This document shows, piece after piece, positions 49,989 to 56,334 of a DNA stretch of 56,334 nucleotides (within the stretch, counting starts at the first letter, position 1; each line of letters starts with the position of its first letter). The stretch spans positions 27,649 through 83,982 of the forward strand of contig MLAK01000568.1 of assembly GCA_001839685.1 (NCBI GenBank). The letters run 5' to 3'. The position numbers were made by a program, and so were the translations under genes. The notes beneath the pieces are model-generated. The model had not been told where the DNA came from and ran no database searches. It saw only the letters and a program-made list of their open reading frames with translations. Source of the stretch: Tritrichomonas foetus (taxonomy: Eukaryota > Parabasalia > Tritrichomonadida > Tritrichomonadidae).

Positions 49989-51326
49989 ATGGAAGCAGTT
50001 CTTCAGCAAGTGATTAATCTCGATGATACGCAGAAGTTCAAAGCTCTCATGTACGGTAAAGACGGCACTTATAAACTAGGCGACCAGTATTTAACCCAAC
50101 TTTGTGCTCTTTGCGATTCGCCAGGATGCATGGCGCTTAGCATTTTGATGGGCCAGCCAGTCAACCTCGATGGTGATGTCATGGCTCCATTGAATTGTGC
50201 CTCGTACTCAGGGAGTGTCGAAACAGCTGCTCTTTTGATCGAAGCCGGCGCACGAATTAATTCAGTTTACAACGATGAAACACCTTTAATGACCGCTATT
50301 CGAAATTCAACATTCCAACATGTCAACATTTTACTTCAAGCCAAAGCAGATTTGGTGCCGATTGAATATGCAGCACGATATGCTCGCACGCCAGACGTTT
50401 TAATTCCATTCATGGATATCGGCGATAAAGATGTTGCCCTCAACGAAGCTACAGCCACAGGACGTATCGATAATGTCCAATGTTTATTAGACCATGGCGC
50501 GAAGCCATCATTGATGACTCTTCTTGTCGCTTGTTCATATAACTTCTACTTTATTGTTAAAATGCTGCTTGATGCAGGTGTCCAGGCAGACGACACAGCT
50601 ATGCAGACATGCATTTTCTGGAACTCGCTCGAATCTATGCAGGAGCTCACAAAATGGGGCCTCCCATGCATAGACTTTGATGTACACTTTGCAATTATGC
50701 ACAACAAGCCAAAGGGACTGACTTACTGTCTTGACCACGGCGTTTCTGTTGAATGTGAAATCAACGGCACTCTTCCAATGCACGTTGCAGCAAGGCATGG
50801 AAGAACCGAGTGTTTGAAGGTCCTCATCGAGCGAGGCGCACATGTAAACTGTGCAGACAACCTTGGATGCACACCGCTTCACTGGGCAGCCATTTGGAAG
50901 AACCCTGATGCACTTAAACTTCTTCTTGAACACGCCGCTTACGTGAATATTTCCGAGGGTGATGTTTATGAACCGTTGATTAGGGCGCCTACACCAGATT
51001 GGTCACCTATTCACGTTTCAGTTGAAGGAAGAGGATTTGAGGTTGTTCAAATTCTCCTCGAAAATAAGGCAACGCAACTCAAGATGTGGGATGGAAGAAC
51101 ACCATTACATATCGCAGTAATGAATGAAAGAAACGATCTTTTCCCAGTTTTACTCAATTTTGGAGCCGATTTGAAGGAAACGAATATTCAATACCAGACG
51201 CCTATAGAACTCGCATTATCTATGGGAAGAGACGATTTAGCAAACGAACTTAGGGCACTAGCGACGGCAGACGCGGCAGCAGCACAGGATGCAAAAAGTA
51301 ATTTTGAACAAGCAGCTCCGAAGTAG
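49989..51326 (+). CDS. Ankyrin-repeat protein
   Basis: 445 residues made almost entirely of about ten ankyrin repeats, some degenerate. Clear ones include GSVETAALLIEAGARINS, TPLHWAAIWKNPDALKLL and GRTPLHIAVMNERNDLF. No signal peptide, membrane helix or catalytic domain is present. The N-terminal ~50 residues are helical, and the C-terminus is an Ala-rich short helix ending in APK. The role is protein binding; the partner is unknown. Codon choice is clearly GC-richer than in neighbouring genes and resembles CFAP45 and the doublecortin-like gene, suggesting an abundant protein (inference). The first ATG is used. Confidence 0.88.
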   Translation: MEAVLQQVINLDDTQKFKALMYGKDGTYKLGDQYLTQLCALCDSPGCMALSILMGQPVNLDGDVMAPLNCASYSGSVETAALLIEAGARINSVYNDETPLMTAIRNSTFQHVNILLQAKADLVPIEYAARYARTPDVLIPFMDIGDKDVALNEATATGRIDNVQCLLDHGAKPSLMTLLVACSYNFYFIVKMLLDAGVQADDTAMQTCIFWNSLESMQELTKWGLPCIDFDVHFAIMHNKPKGLTYCLDHGVSVECEINGTLPMHVAARHGRTECLKVLIERGAHVNCADNLGCTPLHWAAIWKNPDALKLLLEHAAYVNISEGDVYEPLIRAPTPDWSPIHVSVEGRGFEVVQILLENKATQLKMWDGRTPLHIAVMNERNDLFPVLLNFGADLKETNIQYQTPIELALSMGRDDLANELRALATADAAAAQDAKSNFEQAAPK

Positions 51327-51653
51327 TAATTCGTAAACTACTGTGCCACTTTCACTATTTTTCATCTTTTCATTTTTATTTTATTTTATTTTATTTTTTT
51401 TTTTTGAAGTATTATTCATCCAGAAAAGTCAATTTTGATGAAAGGAAGTAATTCATAGCTTTGAAAATTATAATAATCTTCAGAGGACAGACAATGTTCC
51501 TTTCACCATAATACAAACTTTGTAATTTGTAAACCCTATCTATGCTCAATCAGATTCAGAATTCAAACAAATAAGCAAAAGAAACTAATGAAAATAAAAA
51601 TTTAACCTTTTATTTTTATCAAATATATAAAGTAATTCATATAAAATCCAATT
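51327..51653. other. Convergent intergenic region
   Basis: AT-rich spacer after the ankyrin gene and after the AAA gene. It contains a TTTTA-type simple stretch near 51375-51405 and nothing else of note. Confidence 0.6.
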
Positions 51654-53603
51654 TCATGTTGGAGGTACATATTTCTTTGTTGGAAAGCGCTGGCCATGTG
51701 ATGGTGAACTTCCAAAAGGATTACTGTTTATTGCAAATGGATTATCTACCTCGTCTTGAATAGGATTTCTGCTTTTAGGTAGTGACTGGGGCTGATCGTC
51801 CATTTGTGAGTTAAATGGATTTCCTCTCCTTTCAATGGCAGCTGAAGCAAAAGGATCTTTTCGAGTTTTCGGAATTTGAGTATTTTCACTGCTATTATTA
51901 TTACTATTGTTATTAGGATTGTTGTTAGGAATGTTATTATTGTTCAAGGAACCGATTTCTTTTTTATTTGGTAGATTTTTAAGCATTGCTTGAACATTTT
52001 GATCGGTGCTCAATCTTCGTATTTCTTCGAGAGCCTCATCTTCAGCTGTTGATCGTCGTCTATTAGAGAGTGCTGATTGCCGTGATTCCATGTTGGCGAA
52101 TGGGTCATGATCTTGATTCAGATATTCCGAATCTTGACTAGCTGAGCTATCTCTTTTGCACGCACTTAAATCAAAGTAATCTGATATTAATGGACTATGC
52201 ATGGTAGAAATAATCTCTTTCTGTTCCATTCCATTAATTTTGATACCAAGTTGTGTGGCACCTTGTGAATTGTTATCTGATTCATTGACTTTTGTAAGCA
52301 TTTTATTAATGGCATTATTACAAAATTCTACAATTTCTGATCGACTCATCTTAGCAGTATATTGAGATGCGAGCATATTAATATCTTTTGTTTGAATATT
52401 TAGACATCTTGTATTCATTTTAATAATGGCATTACGTTCGGCAATTGTTGGATTATCCAAATTAATTTCATAATTAAATCGTCCTGGTTTAATTAAAGCA
52501 TCGTCAATATCCGAAGGAGATCGAGCTGATGCGATTATTGATATATTATCCTTTTTCATTGAATTATCAAGAAGAGAATAAAATTGTGCGATTAAGCGTC
52601 TCTGTTGTGCAAATCTAACAGATGAAAAGTTCTTTACAAGTGAATCAATATCATCAAATACAATTAGACATTTTTCTTGATCATCAAGATGAAATATTTC
52701 TTGTAATTTAGAAAATAGTTTATTATTTGATGTTTTTGATTGCTTTCCTAATTTATTTGAGTTATTTGATGATGAACTTGCATTATTTGATTGTTGTAAA
52801 TATTTCATCAATTTTGGTGTGTTTACAAATTTGGTAGGAATATTCAAATATTTGGAAATCGCATATAAAAATGAAGTTTTTCCATTTCCTGGACTTCCAT
52901 AAACCATTACACCATTTGAAACAGGCATCCTTAGTGTGTCAAAAAGTTCAACTTCGTGAATTGGAAGCCAGAGGCAGTTTCTTATCGTTTCCTTGATATT
53001 TCGCCTTAAGACTAAATCAGAGAAATGGATAGGAAGGGGCGCTTCTTCTTCCACTGCTTCTGGTGGATCAGAAAAAAAGACTCTTGTCTTTTCAGATGTG
53101 AAACATCGATCATCAGGAATACAATGTTGGATCAAAAATGGTTTGGGTGAATTATTAACATTAAGATAGAAAATCATATCTGGTGCAACAAGGTGTGACT
53201 CACTTTTGATGTATTTTGTCACTTCATCTGAATATTCATTTTTCTGGGCTTCAAAAAGTGGCTGAATTTTGATTGCATCACATAATTCTGTTCCATTGAA
53301 TGCAAGCATTGGAACTGAGTCGCCAACCGAGGCATCTAATGATAATAGGATTGATCGAGGAATTCTTAAATCGGTCTGCGGACAGTCTGAATCACCAACG
53401 GCTTTCACTGCGACGATTTTTCCGGTTGGCCCTTTGATCAAGGCGGCTCCAGACTCGGGAATATTCATGGCTTTCATCATAATTGGGTTTGCGATAACAG
53501 TAAAATTGAGCGGAAGCGAGACTACATGAACATCGAAAAATAATACTTCGGCTGGTTGATTTGGAGAGCTCTCTTCTTCTTCTTCGGAGTAATCAGACGA
53601 CAT
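51654..53603 (-). CDS. AAA ATPase with Cdc48-like N-domain and NPF/DPF tail
   Basis: 649 residues. After an acidic start, residues ~20-190 resemble the N-domain of Cdc48/p97 (double-psi barrel, then the second lobe). A single AAA module follows: Walker A GSPGNGKTS (~236-245), a Ser/Asn-rich insert (~270-295), Walker B CLIVFDDIDSL (~308-318, Asp in place of the usual catalytic Glu), and ARSPSDIDDALIKPGRF (~352-370, sensor and arginine-finger region). The tail (~440-649) is disordered, Asn/Ser-rich, and carries two DPF and three NPF tripeptides. NPF binds EH domains and DPF binds AP-2 appendages, so a link to clathrin-type endocytosis is suggested (inference). ATP hydrolysis may be slow. Confidence 0.75.
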   Translation of the reverse strand: MSSDYSEEEEESSPNQPAEVLFFDVHVVSLPLNFTVIANPIMMKAMNIPESGAALIKGPTGKIVAVKAVGDSDCPQTDLRIPRSILLSLDASVGDSVPMLAFNGTELCDAIKIQPLFEAQKNEYSDEVTKYIKSESHLVAPDMIFYLNVNNSPKPFLIQHCIPDDRCFTSEKTRVFFSDPPEAVEEEAPLPIHFSDLVLRRNIKETIRNCLWLPIHEVELFDTLRMPVSNGVMVYGSPGNGKTSFLYAISKYLNIPTKFVNTPKLMKYLQQSNNASSSSNNSNKLGKQSKTSNNKLFSKLQEIFHLDDQEKCLIVFDDIDSLVKNFSSVRFAQQRRLIAQFYSLLDNSMKKDNISIIASARSPSDIDDALIKPGRFNYEINLDNPTIAERNAIIKMNTRCLNIQTKDINMLASQYTAKMSRSEIVEFCNNAINKMLTKVNESDNNSQGATQLGIKINGMEQKEIISTMHSPLISDYFDLSACKRDSSASQDSEYLNQDHDPFANMESRQSALSNRRRSTAEDEALEEIRRLSTDQNVQAMLKNLPNKKEIGSLNNNNIPNNNPNNNSNNNSSENTQIPKTRKDPFASAAIERRGNPFNSQMDDQPQSLPKSRNPIQDEVDNPFAINSNPFGSSPSHGQRFPTKKYVPPT

Positions 53604-53903
53604 TTAAATATATATTGAAAAAGATCCATCGGATTTATTTCAATTCAAAATAATCGTTCACTTAGAATTGATACCCACAGTTCTGTCACATCTAAAAACT
53701 ATTGGAGTTTATCAATTTCATTACATTCACATGATCATCTCGAAGAGAGTTTAGTAAAGTCAATTTATGAAGTTATTTTTATTAAGATGATAGTTTTGGA
53801 CAAAACGAGTCATGAATGATGAAAAACAAAAAATTGATAAATAAAAACACTTTGAGGTAAATTTAGTTAAAAGTTTAACTTTATTAATAGTAAATTATGT
53901 GCT

Positions 53904-55514
53904 TTAGAGTTCCTTATTTACCGTTGTAAATGAATTTTCTGCTTCTCCTGTAGATTTCTTTTCATTATTGATATGCAAAATGTAAGCTTCAGCAACCTTC
54001 TTAATTGTATCATCAAGAACTTCAATTTGCTCTTGATTCATTTTTGGTTTTGCCAATTTTGCATATTCAACAGCAGCAAAGAAATCACTCATTCCACCAA
54101 GTTTTTCTTCTTTTGAAAGTTTGAATGAATTTGTTGCAAATAATCTCATTAAAAGTTGAATATCTGCTGCTTTTTTACCAATCATCAATCTTGGGAAGGA
54201 CTTGTTTGCTGCTGGATAAAGAAGAATTGATGGCTGTCCAGGAATTGGATAAAGTCCACCATCAATTTGATTCACTGTTGCATCCATGAATGCGAATTTT
54301 AAGTTCGTGTTATTATTAGCGATTGAATCTTCAGCAACTTTACGAAATTCAGTAAACATTTCTGCGCATTCATTACTTCTTGGTTTAACGAAAAGAACAA
54401 GAACATCCATATTTGTTTCTAAAACGAAATCGAAATAGTTCAAACCAACAATTTTCTTAATTGGTAAATCACTTGGTTTTGGAATTGGTTCACTTTTTGG
54501 TGTTTTTGGAACTTGACCTAAATTCAAAGCATTAATTAATTGAGCAATTGAATTTAACCAGATTTGTGCATCAAATTCTGTAGCATTCTTTAGTTCATCT
54601 GTGATATAATCATTTACTTCATAAATGAAATTGTTCTTTACATCAACAATTCCAAAATTTAAGCCATTGCAAAATTGTCGTTCATAAAAAGCATTTACGA
54701 ATTCTTTTGTTTTTTCATCCTTTAGAAAGAAAAAGTTGAAATCACGAAAGTGTGAACCAAGTACAAAGACTAACTCAGTATGTTCTGGTTTAATTTCAGG
54801 TGAATGGAACAAAACTGCCAGTTTTTGAGAATTTCTGAGTTTATCGATAGTTGCAAAATCAAAAGTTGTTTTTGAAATGTTTAAAAATGTGTTTTTCGAA
54901 CAATCAAATGGTTCCAAAGCATTGTCAACTTTTCTGTAAATAGCACATTCGTTTGGCTTCATGTTTATGTCAGAAATAACCGACGGGGCAAGTGAAATTA
55001 CATTAACTGGTCCAACAGTTGGCATCACTTCCTTGGCAAGTGAAAAAGTGTTGTCGAATTGCTTGTATGATGACATAAGAGTAATTGGTGACTCACCAAG
55101 TGCAGCAATCAGCTCAGATTGAGAATTGAGGACAGGTCGCGTTCCATAAAGATGGAGGTCGATCATGTAAAGGAGTGTTGATTCGTCATCGATTTGACCA
55201 ACAACGGCCGTTGGAACTCCGTTTTTGATGATTGCGAAATACGGATCTGATGGGACTGATTGGTTCAAAAAATTTCGGAGCGAAAGTGGAAAGACAGCGA
55301 CGAACTTGGCTTCTGGAAAAAGAGATTCTGCATTCGAAAATGATGCTAATATATAGGCATCTTTTTGTGAACACGATAAAGCGATGACAATTGGGTTTTC
55401 TTCAATTAATTTGTGAAGAATTTCGTCATTAGCTGTTTCAATCGAGAGAGTTTCTGTCAAACTGAATGGAATGTAAACACTGAAGGCTATACTGAAGAAA
55501 AAAGAGAGTAGCAT
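53904..55514 (-). CDS. PDI-like thioredoxin-fold protein lacking the CxxC motif
   Basis: 536 residues from the ATG at 55514; the frame extends 34 codons upstream but opens with TTG. The chosen start opens a signal peptide (MLLSFFFSIAFSVYIPFSL), and an initiator-like TCATTAA lies 11 bases before it. Several thioredoxin-fold units can be traced. The last (~353-465) is the clearest: KKIVGLNYFDFVLETNMDVL is the start of a PDI a'-domain, and AFMDATVNQ and PGQPSILLYPA match later strands. The active-site WCGHC is RSNEC, so dithiol exchange is not expected. The protein is probably an ER-lumen chaperone or binding protein. It ends NKEL, a weak match to KDEL-type retrieval signals. N-glycosylation sequons are present. 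Confidence 0.75.
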   Translation of the reverse strand: MLLSFFFSIAFSVYIPFSLTETLSIETANDEILHKLIEENPIVIALSCSQKDAYILASFSNAESLFPEAKFVAVFPLSLRNFLNQSVPSDPYFAIIKNGVPTAVVGQIDDESTLLYMIDLHLYGTRPVLNSQSELIAALGESPITLMSSYKQFDNTFSLAKEVMPTVGPVNVISLAPSVISDINMKPNECAIYRKVDNALEPFDCSKNTFLNISKTTFDFATIDKLRNSQKLAVLFHSPEIKPEHTELVFVLGSHFRDFNFFFLKDEKTKEFVNAFYERQFCNGLNFGIVDVKNNFIYEVNDYITDELKNATEFDAQIWLNSIAQLINALNLGQVPKTPKSEPIPKPSDLPIKKIVGLNYFDFVLETNMDVLVLFVKPRSNECAEMFTEFRKVAEDSIANNNTNLKFAFMDATVNQIDGGLYPIPGQPSILLYPAANKSFPRLMIGKKAADIQLLMRLFATNSFKLSKEEKLGGMSDFFAAVEYAKLAKPKMNQEQIEVLDDTIKKVAEAYILHINNEKKSTGEAENSFTTVNKEL

Positions 55515-55520
55515 TTTTAT

Positions 55521-55527
55521 TAATGAC
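55521..55527 (-). promoter_or_regulatory. Initiator-like motif of the PDI-like gene
   Basis: On the minus strand TCATTAA, whose A lies 11 bases before the ATG at 55514. It supports the shortened start. CGGTT and AACCG form a small inverted pair about 20-40 bases further upstream. Confidence 0.45.
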
Positions 55528-55779
55528 ACAAAAATCGGTTTATACACCTTAACCGCCGAAATATTAACCTTTTTTGATTGGTGAAATTTCTTTTTTTTAG
55601 CGTCAATTTCTGCCAAATCATTTTAAAATGATAATCTCCACCCAAAATTGGTTAATTTTCCATGAGATGATTATGATTTTAGAAAATTTTATTTGGAATC
55701 ATTGGTCTAAACTAAATGTTTTAAAAATCATCTTAAACAAATCTGATATATACACAATTATTTACTAACAAAGATATAT

Positions 55780-56334
55780 TTAAAAACATTCGGCGTTATT
55801 TTCATCAGTTATTTCCCAATTTGCATCCCAAAACTCAATCAGTTGTTCTGTTGACTTACTTGATACAGTGCAATCCGGATCAATTGACTGAATATCATCA
55901 TTATTTTTCACAATTAATTGTTGTTTATCCGAATTTTTGGTTTTTTGAGCATTTGTTTTGCTCTTGGTTTTCTTACTTGATTTACATCTAACTCTATTAT
56001 TTACTCTATTTATCTCTAATCCGCATGTGCTATTACCATAACCATTTGTAAAGCTATTATTAAAATTCATATTTGCAAAACTTCCATTCGAATTATTACT
56101 CATATTGTTATTTAAATTGTTGTTAAGATTGTTATTTAACTTATTATTTAAATTGCTATTTAAATTGTTGTTAAGATTGGTATTGAAATTGTTATTTAGA
56201 TTGTTATTCAGATTGTTATTTAAATTGTTGTTAAGATTGGTATGGAAATTATTATTTAGATTGCTATTTAAATTATTATTGAAATTATTATTTAGATTGT
56301 TGTTGAAATTGTTATTCAGATTGTTATTTAAATT
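55780..56334 (-). CDS. C-terminal part of an Asn-repeat protein, running off the right edge
   Basis: The frame is open from the window edge to the stop at 55780, giving 184 visible residues plus the stop; the start lies outside. The first ~78 residues are tandem tetrapeptides Asn-[Leu/Phe]-Asn-Asn. Then comes an Asn/Ser/Gly/Phe-rich region, a Lys-rich stretch (KSSKKTKSKTNAQKTK) and an acidic C-terminus with LIEFWDANWEITDEN. I do not recognise the C-terminal part. An ATG at 56103 could start a 107-residue product, but the repeat continues in frame upstream without a stop, so it is more likely internal. Such repeats are typically disordered or aggregation-prone. Confidence 0.6.
   Translation of the reverse strand, partial: NLNNNLNNNFNNNLNNNFNNNLNSNLNNNFHTNLNNNLNNNLNNNLNNNFNTNLNNNLNSNLNNKLNNNLNNNLNNNMSNNSNGSFANMNFNNSFTNGYGNSTCGLEINRVNNRVRCKSSKKTKSKTNAQKTKNSDKQQLIVKNNDDIQSIDPDCTVSSKSTEQLIEFWDANWEITDENNAECF
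56098..56334 (-). repeat. 12-base tandem coding repeat, 60-base higher-order unit
   Basis: Near-perfect 12-base units (AAT, a Leu or Phe codon, AAT, AAC/AAT) continue to the window edge. A 60-base higher-order period (five units) is visible: the segments beginning at 56161 and 56221 match over most of their length. Period 12 keeps the reading frame. Confidence 0.8.

Noticed and set aside
55515..55616. 34-codon N-terminal extension of the PDI-like protein
   Set aside because: It opens with TTG and would bury the signal peptide; the ATG at 55514 follows an initiator-like motif.
56098..56334. CRISPR-like or satellite array
   Set aside because: The 12-base units keep one open reading frame and encode Asn-Leu-Asn-Asn; no spacers are present.
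1..56334. Transposon, virus-like or horizontally acquired cluster
   Set aside because: No transposase, integrase, polymerase or terminal repeats were seen; all recognised genes are eukaryotic housekeeping or parabasalid types.

Overview
The window looks like nuclear DNA of a flagellated trichomonad (Parabasalia). It is AT-rich, with long and almost entirely intronless genes on both strands, short intergenic gaps, and Asn/Ser-rich low-complexity inserts. The gene content fits: flagellar proteins (CFAP45, IFT172, a DUF4795 protein), a Cpn10 with a short N-terminal extension of the hydrogenosomal type, a very large multi-pass protein ending in a nucleotidyl-cyclase-like domain, a BEACH protein and a Myb protein. 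Several start codons lie shortly downstream of TCA[C/T][A/T] initiator-like motifs of the kind known from Trichomonas vaginalis. A low-GC, Asn-rich trichomonad such as Tritrichomonas is a reasonable guess, but the species cannot be fixed from this sequence alone. No rRNA, tRNA, transposon, virus-like gene or CRISPR array was recognised.

Layout. 0.5-2 kb: CFAP45 (+). 2.4-11 kb (all -): an unrecognised helical protein, IFT172, a probable signal peptidase complex subunit 2, and a two-repeat Myb protein. A GC-richer nested hairpin RNA candidate sits between IFT172 and the peptidase subunit. 12.3-18 kb (+): a DUF4795 coiled-coil protein and a PP1-like phosphatase with a large Asn/Ser insert. 18.4-22.1 kb (-): CPSF1/CPSF160, divergent from a small unknown gene and Cpn10. 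24-28.7 kb (+): the cyclase-like membrane protein. 29-31.6 kb (-): an ankyrin/RING-like gene interrupted by an in-frame stop, and an MPPED-type phosphoesterase. 31.8-39.3 kb (+): the 2476-residue BEACH protein. 39.6-41.3 kb (-): a doublecortin-like/P-loop fusion. 41.6-44.5 kb (+): a membrane-anchored repeat ectodomain protein whose expected ATG is TTG, and a small two-helix membrane protein. 45.3-49.6 kb (-): a ubiquitin-like protein and a CARMIL-like LRR protein. 50-51.3 kb (+): an ankyrin protein. 51.7-56.3 kb (-): a Cdc48-N/AAA protein with an NPF/DPF tail, a redox-dead PDI-like protein, and the C-terminal part of an Asn-repeat protein running off the right edge.

The genes do not form operons; functions are mixed, as expected for a protist chromosome. 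Loose themes are flagellum and cytoskeleton (CFAP45, IFT172, DUF4795, doublecortin-like NTPase, CARMIL-like), secretion and endomembranes (SPC2, PDI-like, BEACH, NPF-tailed AAA) and signalling (PP1-like, cyclase-like, MPPED). Several enzymes have lost key residues: the cyclase, the phosphoesterase, the PDI-like protein and the AAA Walker B. Four start codons were moved from the longest open frame, because the frame opened with GTG or TTG, or because an initiator motif pointed to an internal ATG.
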